From Laburnicola sp. R22_1 (Eukaryota > Ascomycota > Dothideomycetes > Pleosporales > Didymosphaeriaceae): 64,000 nt of DNA. Of this stretch, positions 35,371 to 46,439 are shown piece by piece. Location of the stretch: contig JACONQ010000007.1 of NCBI GenBank assembly GCA_014281115.1, positions 2,232,001 through 2,296,000 on the forward strand, given 5' to 3'. Each line of letters starts with the position of its first letter. Within the stretch, counting starts at the first letter, position 1. A program made the position numbers and the translations under genes. Below the pieces are notes generated by a model, which searched no databases, had not been told where the DNA came from, and saw only the letters and a program-made list of their open reading frames with translations.

Positions 35371-36465
35371 ATGGGACGGAAGGTGCCAAAGCTAGAAGGC
35401 CGTTTGGGTGATCCTAACATGTACCTGCGTAGCGATCCCCGAATGGACCAGCATGTTCTCGAAGCGATGACCTCCTTCGGCCTGGACAAATACGCTGCAG
35501 ACCTTCCCGTTCGTCGTAGCGACCCCCAGGAGAAAAAGCTAGAGTACATCATAAACGTCGAAACCGGCATACTCGGCTTCTATGAGATGGTGCCAAATGA
35601 GCTACCAGATGATGACAAGCGTGGCAAGGTCGATTACAGTACTGAGATGATCAAGGGCGTCGACAATAATGATATCATCCTGCATATCTTCCGCCCAGCA
35701 GGTGTGGAGGGACCTCTACCCTGCATTGCCTACATTCACGGTGGCGGTATGGTTGTTCTTAGCACATACAACCGTGTCCAGAAGATGTGGTGCGAAGAGC
35801 TCGCCTTGACCGGATTGGTCGTCATCGCTATCGATTTTCGCAACGCCTACACGAAAAAGAAGCTTAACCCGTTCCCGGCAGGCCTGAATGACTGCAGCAG
35901 TGGCGTAGCGTGGATTGACGCGCATAGAAAGGAGCTCGGCATTACGAGGATTGTCTTGGAAGGCGAATCCGGCGGCGGTAATCTCTGCTGTGCGACGATG
36001 TTGAAGGCCAAGCGCGACTGCAAGTTGAGCATGATCGACGGCGTCTATACTTTGGTCCCTTACCTCAGCGGTGCGTACGCTTGGGATGAAGAAAAGAGAT
36101 TGGCGGAACTACCGTCGCTCGTCGAGTGCGACGGTTACTTCATCAGTTGTCAGCAGATGGACGTCTTCGCCGGATTCTATGACCCGACGGGGAAAAACGC
36201 CAACAATCCGCTCGCATGGCCTCTTAATGCTTCCAACGAAGACATGGCAGGCTTGCCGCCGCACGTTATTTCTGTTAACGAACTGGATCCGTTGCGGGAT
36301 GAGGGCAGGGCGTACTTCCAAAAGTTGCTGCACGCGGGGGTGAAGGCTGTAGGAAGAGTCAATCTGGGCATTCCACATGGCGCTGAATTCATCATGCGTC
36401 AGACGATTCCGCACACTTACAAGGCGACTGTTGCTGATATCAAGCAATTTGCCTACAGCATTTAA
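35371..36465 (+). CDS. Alpha/beta-hydrolase fold-3 (HSL-type) esterase/lipase-like protein
   Basis: Single-exon, 364 aa, intact. Oxyanion-hole motif HGGG at residues 123-126. Nucleophile elbow GESGGGN puts the catalytic Ser at 200. The acid is probably Asp306 in NELDPLRDEG and the base His336 in PHGAEF, giving a complete Ser-Asp-His triad in the order of the hormone-sensitive-lipase/acetyl-esterase family. No signal peptide or membrane segment, so it is probably cytosolic. Substrate unknown; family members hydrolyse short acyl esters, lactones or carbamates. The leader contains CT-rich DNA, a TATA-like CTATATAA at 34935 and a uORF. This is the only intact gene between two RIP-degraded blocks, with normal codon use and no RIP stops. 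Confidence 0.88.
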   Translation: MGRKVPKLEGRLGDPNMYLRSDPRMDQHVLEAMTSFGLDKYAADLPVRRSDPQEKKLEYIINVETGILGFYEMVPNELPDDDKRGKVDYSTEMIKGVDNNDIILHIFRPAGVEGPLPCIAYIHGGGMVVLSTYNRVQKMWCEELALTGLVVIAIDFRNAYTKKKLNPFPAGLNDCSSGVAWIDAHRKELGITRIVLEGESGGGNLCCATMLKAKRDCKLSMIDGVYTLVPYLSGAYAWDEEKRLAELPSLVECDGYFISCQQMDVFAGFYDPTGKNANNPLAWPLNASNEDMAGLPPHVISVNELDPLRDEGRAYFQKLLHAGVKAVGRVNLGIPHGAEFIMRQTIPHTYKATVADIKQFAYSI

Positions 36466-37495
36466 AGGAGCATTCGCCCAAGTCGGTCGCCAGCCTCAAT
36501 ACTCATAATAACTACAGTATCGTGTTGGTTCCTTTGGTCTTAAACCGTTATTTCTTCGCCGTAGCTCAAATAGGTTAGATTGAAATAGCCACAGTCCGCT
36601 TCCCAACGGTAGTCTATCCCGTGAACTTCCATCAACGTAACCTAACCAATTTCACCATTTTAATCTTTCATATAAGCTCATTTACAAACTACTAGTTCCA
36701 ACTTCATTCCTCAAGGCTCTTTTGGGCAAACCGCGACCAGTTTGCGTTACCTGTTAAGCTTACTATTATATGTCTTAGTAGTGCAAGCGCCGCAAGCTGC
36801 TTGCCTACAAGTGTGGCTTATCTTACATTAGTATTATTACATAATTCGGCGGGTAATCACTGTATAGAGAAAGAATACAGTTCGGAATAGCAGAGGTCGT
36901 CTCGCTTAAGTTAAAAGGTACTAATTAATGTGGCGACGCTGCATAAATCATCCTTTGATTGCCGCCATAGGGCTAATAATGGCCTATTAGCGTAGTTCTA
37001 AGGCAGAAAGGGTTAAATACTAATATTATACTTCCTATAATAGATAAAAGGCTTAGCGTTAGGTCTATAGGAGATGAGACTTATTTTACTATAAAATAAG
37101 GCCCTTGTAATAAAGGCGCGATGGCGATAATAGGGTTAGTAATATTACTCATCATAATAGTAAGAGATAGAGAAAGACCTATAGAATATAATGCAAGTTA
37201 AAAAATACAAATAATAAGATATAAGAAGAGTATTAATAATTCTAAAGTATAGGTACCTATAGTTTTTCTTAGTATAATATAGTTTTCGCTACGTAATATT
37301 AGTGGGGATCTTAGTTATTTTAATTTCTAGCCCTCTATAAAGAGAGAGAATAATATATAATAGAAGAGTAAGTTATATTAGTAAGAATTATAATCTAAGT
37401 ATAACAAATCTATATTCTGGCTAAATTATTATTTATATAATTAGCTAAGCATAAAGTTAATTATAGTTTAAGAATGCGTAGCTCTAAACCTTAGC
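36466..37495. other. 3' flank of the hydrolase gene grading into RIP DNA
   Basis: GC-balanced to about 36970, then TA-rich. No gene seen. The composition break near 36950-37000 marks the right edge of the small gene island. Confidence 0.5.
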
Positions 37496-37499
37496 TCGC

Positions 37500-37745
37500 T
37501 TAATATTAGTGTTAGCATTCTTATTAAGTAGTAGCTTTAATACCTACTTATAGTCTTAAACTAAAGCTACTTAAAGTATATTATTATAGTATTTACCTTA
37601 TATATTAATATTAGTGTCCTTATTAAGTAGTAGCTTTACTATCTACTTATAGTCTTAAACTAAAGCTACCTAAAGTGTATTACTATAGTATCTACTCTAT
37701 ATATTAATATTAGCGCTCTTATTAAGTAGTAGCTTTACTATTCTT
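37500..37745. repeat. About 100-bp tandem repeat, 2.5 copies
   Basis: TAATATTAG(T/C)G followed by TTATTAAGTAGTAGCTTTA recurs near 37501, 37606 and 37705. Between the blocks, TACTTATAGTCTTAAACTAAAGCTAC also repeats. All copies are RIPed to similar degree. Confidence 0.75.
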
Positions 37746-37997
37746 TAATATTTATATTCTACTATAAAATATAAAAGAGCCTAGCTATTACTATCTTATC
37801 TTTTTAATATAAGTACTATTTCTCTTACTTAGTTTAGAAGTAGTACCTCTAATATAATTAGTAATTTAAATTATACTATAAAATATAATTCTATACTATT
37901 TTTAAGATATTTCTAGCTATACTTTTAATATATATATTTTAGATATAAAAGTACTTATATAGTCTAAGAAACAAATTCTTTATAAAAAAGAAATAAG

Positions 37998-38216
37998 TGT
38001 TAGGAATTACTACCCATTAGCCCATTAGACCTTCGGTCGGCCAGACGTTAAACTAACCTAGTTGGCCTAATGTTAATTCGGCACCGCGCGCTAGTCCCAA
38101 TTAGGTAGTACTAGCGCGCTCTTAGGACCACTGCTATATAGGTAGTATACGGCACCTAGTATCCTTATTATAGCAATTTAACCTATTTAATAATTAAGCC
38201 TAATTACTTCTTTATA
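37998..38216 (+). repeat. 5' LTR of G1 (219 bp)
   Basis: Direct repeat of 45099-45317, same length. The block CCGCGCGCTAGTCCCAATTA is shared. The copies differ by many C/T and G/A transitions. Confidence 0.93.
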
Positions 38217-38499
38217 TTATACTAGGTTAATAAAAGCACGCTTATAATAGACTTTTAATTAACTTATAACTCGCGACAACGTATATTACGCTCTTATAGT
38301 AAGAGAAACTACACTTATAATAGTGTATGGCTAGACTTAATAACTCTAAACTATTAGTTAAACCTTATAACACTATTAGTACTACTAATAAGATAGCAAA
38401 TTGCGGAAACATCTCTAGCGAGTGGCGCACAAGCGGGCCCGCCATTCTAACTAATAAGAGCGCGACCTAATAGTTTAAAACTGCCCTATAGACTCCTAT

Positions 38500-41400
38500 G
38501 CCTTATATTATAAAAGATCTAGATAAGAAGGACTTAAATATACTTAGTGTAGGTAGCATAAGCGGCGCTAGTAAGTATGTTACCTTAGATAGCCAGCCTA
38601 TAGAAATCCCTATTAGTGGTATAGTAAAGTACCCCAAACTAATAATAGATAGGCTGTTGCGTAGATAGCGTTGCGGTTCTAGTAGAAAATTCATTTTTAA
38701 TATTATAAAGCAGCCTACTAGGAATACGCGGTCGCAACTTCTATATAATAAGGGTACTGACACACTACTACTCTATTTTAAAGTCTTTTACTTACTTACT
38801 AAAGGCACTAAGCTAGAATAAGAGATAGTAGTAGATATTTGCGATGGCGAGTTGTTGCAAAAAGCTATGTTTACTTATAGATAGCTAAAGTTACTTTTTA
38901 GCCATTTTGTAGGGCACGCTAATAGTACTACTAAGTTAGAAGATAAGGTTTACTAAGAATATTAGTAAATGGCTAAGTTAGAAGATTGCTATAATTGCAC
39001 TATAGAGTTAGTAGAATGGGTATAACTTTTCTATTAGAAGCGGAGCGTAACCTATAGGTTAAGTATTATTATTTAGCCTAGTGTAAAATCTAGGTAATAG
39101 AGGCGCTCGCTTATATTAACTAGTTAAAGGAGCTTAAAAAACTATACTGTGCCCACGCGAAGGAATAAGAGTAAAAAGTTGCAGATCTAGAAGATTAGCT
39201 AAAGGTAGTAATATTTACTCTATCTAACGTATTACTGTATATATAATAAGATCTAAATGCTAAAGATCTTAAAATTATCTAATAACGCTATGCTTAGATA
39301 TATGCTGCGTTATAAGTAAGTACTCTATAACCTATAATATCTACTATAAAAATACTAGCTGTGCTACTTGTACTAATATACCTAGTGGCTAGTTAATATT
39401 TACGTTAATAGGTATTAGTTAGGCTTCTAACTATTGTCTTTATAAGCCTAACAAGTTTAAAGGCTTAGACGACTATAAGAATTATAAACTATAAAAGAGT
39501 TTTGTACGCTTATACCTAAGCGCGTATAACTATGTCTTTATAACTAAACATACTAAGATAGAGTTTATTTTTAATTATATTCTTAATGTGGCGTATTAAC
39601 GCTTAGAGTATTATATAGATTTTGATAAGCCTAGTGCCTTTTAGTCTACTAAAGACATTTTTAACATATTGGACTATAGCTACATAGTGGCAGATTCTAT
39701 GGATAAGGCGTACGTAGCCATATAGGGCGACTAGTTAAAGATTAGAGACTATAAAAGCTTTAAAGGATGGCTATCCTAATTTAAGATTGCGACTATACCT
39801 GTTAATATTTCTAATTAGTAGAAAATTATTACTGCCATTTGACTCTTAAAACTATTATAGTTAGAGGCTAATAAGTAATAGTTAAACTTAGACTTATAGT
39901 TATTATTTATTAAAAAGATATATTATTAGGCTACAATCTTAAAGCTATAGAGTCCTACGTAGTAGCAGGGCAATAATAATAATAATTAAGGTAGTTGTAG
40001 TAGGGGAGGCGATTATAGTAAAAGTAATAATGCTAGTAGTAATATTTCTAGTTGTACTAACGCCTAGGTTAAGTTACTAATAGACGAAGGATGCTATATT
40101 AAATACAGTAAGAAAGGCCACTATTATAAGGATAAGGACGCTTTGTGTAAGGGCAAACCACAGTAGCTAGCTAATAAGATTAAGGCTCTTATTAACGTAG
40201 GCCTCGCTGTAGTTAATATCTAACCTTTGTCACTAGCTTCTACTACGTTAACTAAAGCCGACCTATTAGAAAACTAGATGTTCCTATTAAAAGTTGTTAG
40301 TAGGAACCTTAAGAGTTATTACTAAAACTTTTATATAAGATTAAAGAGCTAGAGCTGCGGCTAACTTAATAGTTATTGTAGCCCTAGTAGATTATTAAAC
40401 TCCGCGCGAACTCGCTTAATAAGAACACACTGCTAATATATAAGGCATAATTTATCTTTAAGTGTTAGCTTTAGGCTACTAATAGAGGCAGAATTATTAT
40501 TAATAGTTTTATAGATTTGGGCGCGATAAATATGTGCGTAAGTAAGGACTGTATTGCTTATTATAGACTCTGTATAGTCTTGCTTAAAAAGCCTATCTGT
40601 CTGCATCTTAGTAATAGCATTATAAAATAAGTACTTATAAAGATGGTGGCGTTGCCTATATACTATAGGGACTACTTTTCTAAGGAGTTGGCATATGTTA
40701 TTAATATATTAGAATATAACGTTATCTTTAGTATATTATAGTTAAGTGTCCATAACTTAAATATTAATTAGGACTACTTCTCTAAGGAGTTGGCATATAT
40801 TGTTAATATATTAGAATATAATATTATCTTTGGCATATTATAGTTAAGTGCTCATAACTCGAATATTAATTGAAAAGATAAGACTATAACCTTTAATGAG
40901 CTTTATTATATAAGTAACTATTATATAAAAGACTTCTAGTTATTATTACTAGTAAGGGTTATTAATAATAGTTGCCTAAACTAAGGACGCTACACCCTAT
41001 ATATGCTGGAATGGATATTAAAGTTGTCTTTAGGTACGCTGCTTTGCTTATGGCCCTTAAGACTAACTACTACGCCACCTGGCTATATTCTAAATATATG
41101 CAGTAACTTAAGGAGCTTAGTAGAGTTAATAATAAGAGTAAGTTAGATAACACTACTAATATTAAGGCTATATTTACGTAGTTGTTTTGTGTTAATCTTG
41201 TAGCTTTAACTTAAAAAGACTTTAGTAAGTTTTATTAGAAGATAAATTAACCTAATAAGATAAAGGAGAAGATACTAAAGTTACTACCTGCCTGGCTTTG
41301 GGATAAGTAGGGGGCTTTTATGGTGCCAGAAGACTAGCTCCCGCCTTATTAGCCTGGGGTGAACTATGAAATTAACTTAGAACCTGGGGCAAAGCACCCC

Positions 41401-44400
41401 GCCGCCTAGCTATATAGTATAAGTAGAAAGGAGGCTCTGGCGGTAAAGGCGTATATTAATAAGAAGCTTAGTATGGGTGAGGTATAATACAGCACCTTAG
41501 ATTTTATGGCTCTAGTACTAGTTATTAAGAAGCCTAATAGAGGCCTATGTATCTGTGTTAACAACTGTTAGCTAAATGCCGCTATAGTAAAAAATAAGAA
41601 CGTGCTACCTAATATCTATAAGACGCTCTTCTAACTGTCTGGGGTGTAGTGATTTAGCGTTCTTAATATTATCGCGGCCTTCTATAAGGTACGTATTAAG
41701 AATAGGGATAAATATAAAACCGCCTTTGTAATATAGTATGGGTTATTTAAATATTTTGTTATGCCTTTAAGATTGTATAATGCACTAGCGACTTTCTAGT
41801 CTTATATTAATAAGACACTATGGGAATATCTAGATGAATTTTATTTAGCATATATTAATAACGTTTTGGTCTTTAGTAAGATATTGGTTAAATATAAGGA
41901 CTATGTCTGTAGAGTCTATTAATACTTAAAAAAGGCTAGGCTGTATCTTAATATTAATAAGTGGGAGTTTGCGATTAAGAAGGTTAAATACCTAGGACTT
42001 ATTCTTACTATTAATAGTATTAAGATAGATTTTGCTAAGATCCGCATTATAACTAAATGGCAGCTCCCTACTAACGTGCGTAAGGTGTAGTTGTTTTTGG
42101 GATTTGCGAACTTTTATAGGCGATTTATTATTGGCTACTTAAGCTTAGTAAGGGCGCTAATAGACCTAACTCGCAAAGAGACTTTTGTGGAGTTCCCTCT
42201 TAACCTGTAAGGCCCCATTGCTAAAGCATTTAAGTAGCTTAAGAATGCGTTTATAATAGTCCTAATCCTAGTATATTTTAATCTAGACCTAGAGATGTGA
42301 GTTAAGACCGACGCATTAGACTTTATTATTACTATAGTCTTGTCTTAGATATATAAGGGCGCCCTGCGTTCTATTGCCTTTATATCTATAAAAATAATAC
42401 TAGTAGAGTGTAACTACGCGATTTATAATAAGAAACTTCTTATAATTGTTAAGGCTTTTAAAGACTAGCAACCTAAGCTATCTAATAGGTTACTTATTAA
42501 TATAATATTAGACTATAAAGCACTAGAGTGGTTTATAACCACAAAATAGTTAAACTGTTATTAGGCTCGCTAGGCGAAATTACTCTCTGAGTTTAACTTT
42601 AAGATTACTTATCGGCTAGGTAGGTAGAATAGAAAGTCTAATTCTCTTATCTATTGTTTAGGTGACTTGCCACGCGATATACTAGATAATTGTCTTTAAC
42701 ACTAAGTATAAATAATTCTTATGCCTAACTATATTAAACCTATTCTATTAGTAGTTATATCTAAACCTATCCTAAAGATAGTCATATTACTTATAGAGTA
42801 TTTTACTAAAGAAGTGTTGTACACTACTTACCTTATATAAATACTAGTAAGAATAGAGAAGTTAGTAGTTAGCCTCGCTACAAAGTTATACTATCTTAGT
42901 AAGGAGAGACCTATTAAAGATAGGATAGTTAAAAACAGCCCTCTGGAGAGTCGCAAGGCCACTTTTCTAGAATAGGTAGAGTTGCTAAGTAAGGATTCCT
43001 TTATATAGAGTTACGTTAGTATAATAGACTAGTTAAAATAGATAATTACTAGGAATTCTATTCTATAATAGATTATTATAGCAAAGTAATAGGGCATATA
43101 ACGTCTTCTAGTAGCGGTAATATATAACTATAACATTAAGGTAAAATTATAAGACTATAACGTTACTAATAGTTTAGTGTTTTTCTAAAAATATATTTTT
43201 GTCTTCTTTAATAACATTCTCTATACAGACATTGTATAGTCGTGTTATAAACCTCTAGGGGCAGGATACGTAGAAAAAAGAGAAATATACTATAAGGTTA
43301 GCTAGCACTATTACTAGCCTAGTATAATAAATATAGTTGCTTATTATATACGTAATTGTTTTACCTACTACTACTTAAAGCTATTTAAGAAATAGAAGTA
43401 AGGACTTCTTTACCCGCTGCCAGTGCGAAAGCTTTTTTAGAAAGATATTTCTATTAATTTTATTACTTTGTTGCCAGATTGTACGCGCGGCGAAGTTACC
43501 TATTATTATATTATAGTAGTGGTTAACCACCTATCTAAGTAATACAAGTATATTACGCTTTTATTACTAGATACTAAGATTGTTATTAGAGCCTTTATTA
43601 AGTACGTATAGTGTAAAAAGGGGTTTCCTAACACTATTATTTCTAACTATAGCGTCTAGTTTATATCCTACTTTTAAAGAAAGCTCTATAGATAAATGGG
43701 TACATAACCCGCGCTTATAATAGCTTTTTACCTAGTGAATAATAGGCAGATACAAATTATAAATACTATTCTAAAGATATATTTACGTTATTATATTAAT
43801 TATATATAAAATAACTGAGTTAACTAGTTGCCTATTATACAACTCGCTACAAATTATAAAGAAAATATATCTACTAAAGTCGCGCTGTTACTTATAACTA
43901 AGGGCTACTTACTATAATAGGGCTTTAAACCTATTACCCTAGTTATAGTAATAGACTATTATAAAAAGTTACAATATAAAAACGCTTAGTAAATAGTTTA
44001 TTATATTAAAGATGTTATACGCTTTATAAATAAAAGTCTAGCCTGGGCCTAATTAAAAATAGAGTTTTACGCGAATAAGGGTTGACAACCTACACTAGCA
44101 TATACTATTAAAGATATGGTTTATTTAAACGCGCGTAATATTCTATCCCTTTATCCTAACAAAGGTCTAGATATTAAGAATTTAGGACTATTTTTTATTG
44201 TAGAGGTCTTTTATAACTATACATACTAGTTAGAGCTTCCTATAAGTTACTATAACATATACTTATAGTTTTACACCTAGCTATTATATAACGCCCCTAA
44301 TACTATCTAGCTTTCTAATAAGAAGGGTATAGTTGCGATAGACGCGCCTATTACCCTACTAGTAGGATTGCAGAACTACTACGTTAACTTTATAGTTAAT

Positions 44401-44700
44401 AGCAAGATTAATTATTACTATAAGAATTCTTTAATAGGTAATAAGGAGCTACTTATATATAGAGTCTAGTATAAAAACTCTCCTAAGTAGAACGCTAACT
44501 CTGAGTTGCAGTCCTATATAGATATATTAGGTTGCGAGAAAGCTATTAAAGTATATTATAGAGATAATAATAGGAAACCTAGCCTATATACCCTATATAA
44601 AGATCTGGCGTTATATAAGGATCTTATAGTTATGTACTTTTAGAATAATAGAGTTAGAAACTCCGAGCTTCTGGCCCTCACGTACGCATATATGTGAGAT
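38500..44700 (+). pseudogene. RIP-killed Gypsy gag-pol of G1
   Basis: Plus-strand relics: a knuckle-like CYIKYSKKGHYYKDK near 40090-40140 with lost Cys; RT around 41480-41900 with KPNRGLCICVNN and YINNVLVFSK (from YxDD, both Asp changed to Asn by G-to-A); GFANFYRRFI at about 42100; RNase H CNYAIYNKKLLIIVKAF at about 42400-42460; integrase core with IIVVVNHLSK (first Asp to Asn) near 43510 and IISNYSVQF near 43640. D-to-N changes and Trp/Gln stops on the coding strand fit RIP. No intact frame remains. Confidence 0.82.
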
Positions 44701-45087
44701 TAAGGTACTTCTTAATATAATATTATGCTACGAGACTGCTAGGATAGACATGTGGAGCGCCCGCTAACTGGCTATTTTAAACAACCTTTTTGGGTAATAG
44801 GCCTCTTTTTAGGCTACACCTAAGGAGACGCCTAGGTTATCTTATTAGACGTAACCACTATAACGCATAGTAATAGGGCGCTTACTTTACTAGCTTATAT
44901 ACTAGGGAAGATTATCTAATAATTATTTTACTTATTATAATATTTCTAAATAGTCTTAAATAGTCTTAAATAGTCTATAATAGTTTATAGTAAATTATAA
45001 TAGTTTACAATATTTATTAAGCCACATAATTAGCGCCTCTAGCATGGTTTTTCTTAGTTTGCCTCGCTAGAGCTAAGGCTTTTAGAG

Positions 45088-45098
45088 GGGGGGAGTAA
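45088..45098 (+). other. Polypurine tract of G1
   Basis: G-rich purine run (GGGGGGGAGTAA context) immediately 5' of the 3' LTR, the expected place for plus-strand DNA priming in LTR retrotransposons. Confidence 0.75.
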
Positions 45099-45317
45099 TG
45101 TTAGGAATCGCCGCCCATCAGCCCATTAGACCTCCGGTCGGCCCAACGTTAATCCGACCTAATTAGCCCAACGTTAATTCGGCCCCGCGCGCTAGTCCCA
45201 ATTAGGTAGTACTAGCGCGCTCTTAGAACCGCTGCTATATAGGTAGTATATAGCACCTAGTATCCTTATTATAGTAATTTAATCTATTTAATAATTAAGC
45301 CCGATTGCTCCCTTATA
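45099..45317 (+). repeat. 3' LTR of G1 (219 bp)
   Basis: Pairs with 37998-38216. This copy keeps more CpG and CA (for example CGCCGCCCATCAGCCC) than the 5' LTR, so the two LTRs were RIPed unevenly. Followed by the duplicate ATAAG. Confidence 0.93.
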
Positions 45318-45322
45318 ATAAG

Positions 45323-45767
45323 TAGGCTAGGTTATATATCTAATCTTTTACTATTACTATATACTCTCTCTAGTGCTTAGTAATATAGTTTAAAAATTTG
45401 CTTTCTTAAAGCCTCTCTTTAAATACTTTATTAGAGGAGTAGCTTCTAGTTTTAAATATACTAAATAACAAGTAGGTAAGGTATATAGAGGTAATATATA
45501 GTTAAGCGCTTAAATTTTATATATCTTAAATATATTTAAAGTATTCTTAGGTAGTATAATATATAAGATAAATAATAGCGATTTCTTAGTTAATAATAAC
45601 TAGATTAATATATATAAATAATAGGTCCTTAATATTAGATATATTTTTAAAATTAAGCTCTACCTTATCTAGCTTTACTACTAAAGTATAATATATTTCT
45701 ATAGTAGTAAGTAGTCTTTTTATATATATAATTTATAATAATACTTTTTTAACTAGTTTATAATATT
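45323..45767. other. RIP-like spacer between G1 and G2
   Basis: TA-rich sequence into which G2 inserted at CACTT. No gene recognised. Confidence 0.5.
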
Positions 45768-45772
45768 CACTT

Positions 45773-45959
45773 TGTAAGGGTTTAGGCCCGCGATAGTTAG
45801 GATAAAAGTAAGTTAATTCCTAGTATATAAAATACTGCTATACTAAGTAGGTAGGCAGAAGGGCAGCACCTTATGGGTGCTGCCGCGCTAGTGGCCGAAT
45901 TGGGCCTAGCGCCGGATTAACGTTATTCCGGGTTCTAAGCCAGGTGCCGCTATGGAACA
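45773..45959 (-). repeat. 3' LTR of G2 (187 bp)
   Basis: In element orientation this is the 3' LTR. Shares GGGCAGCACCTTATGGGTGC-type blocks with 53684-53876. A 6-bp length difference lies close to the AACA end. Confidence 0.92.
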
Positions 45960-45971
45960 CTACCCCCTCTA
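45960..45971 (-). other. Polypurine tract of G2
   Basis: CTACCCCCTCTA on the plus strand, that is TAGAGGGGGTAG on the coding strand, directly next to the 3' LTR. Confidence 0.75.
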
Positions 45972-46439
45972 TAGCCTTAAGCTCCGGCGAGGCTTGTGTC
46001 TATTATATAACCTAACTATCTCGCACTATTGCGGTGCATCCTAAACCATCACACGCCATTGCGCGTTATTATAGACTATTCCTAGCTAGTTGGGAACTAT
46101 TGCAGCTAGCAATAGTGCTATTATAATGTGCCTAGCAGCGTCACTAAGTTTAGCAGATTATTTTAACCGACGCTGTAGAGGCAACCTCCTCTAATAGGGT
46201 ACTTTACTAAGATAAACAACTTAGTTACTTATAACATAGCGGAGCGTTCCTATTGCACCTATATAACGACGTATATAGCACTAATCTCGTTTGTTAGCAC
46301 TTTTTATTAGGCCGCTAGGTCCCTAAACTTAACGTGTTTAGCGGGTTTGCGTGGGTTGTCGCTGTAAAACTAATCTACTGCCTCTGGGGCGTCGATAAGA
46401 AGCATCTATAGTTTCCATAATAGGTTATTAGGACTCTTG

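Larger units (their letters stand above)
37998..45317 (+). mobile_element. Ty3/Gypsy LTR retrotransposon G1, complete but heavily RIPed
   Basis: 7,320 bp with two 219-bp LTRs (TGTTAGGAAT start, TTATA end, probably from a TG..CA pair) and an exact 5-bp target duplication ATAAG (37993-37997 and 45318-45322). A polypurine tract GAGGGGGGGAG lies just before the 3' LTR. Internal plus-strand gag-pol remnants read in the expected order: knuckle, protease, RT, RNase H, integrase. All are stopped by TAG/TAA. Confidence 0.93.

Noticed and set aside
6600..45000. Alternative genetic code reading TAG as an amino acid
   Set aside because: Intact host genes end in TAG and TAA normally, and the TAGs are confined to repeats with C-to-T/G-to-A bias, which RIP explains.
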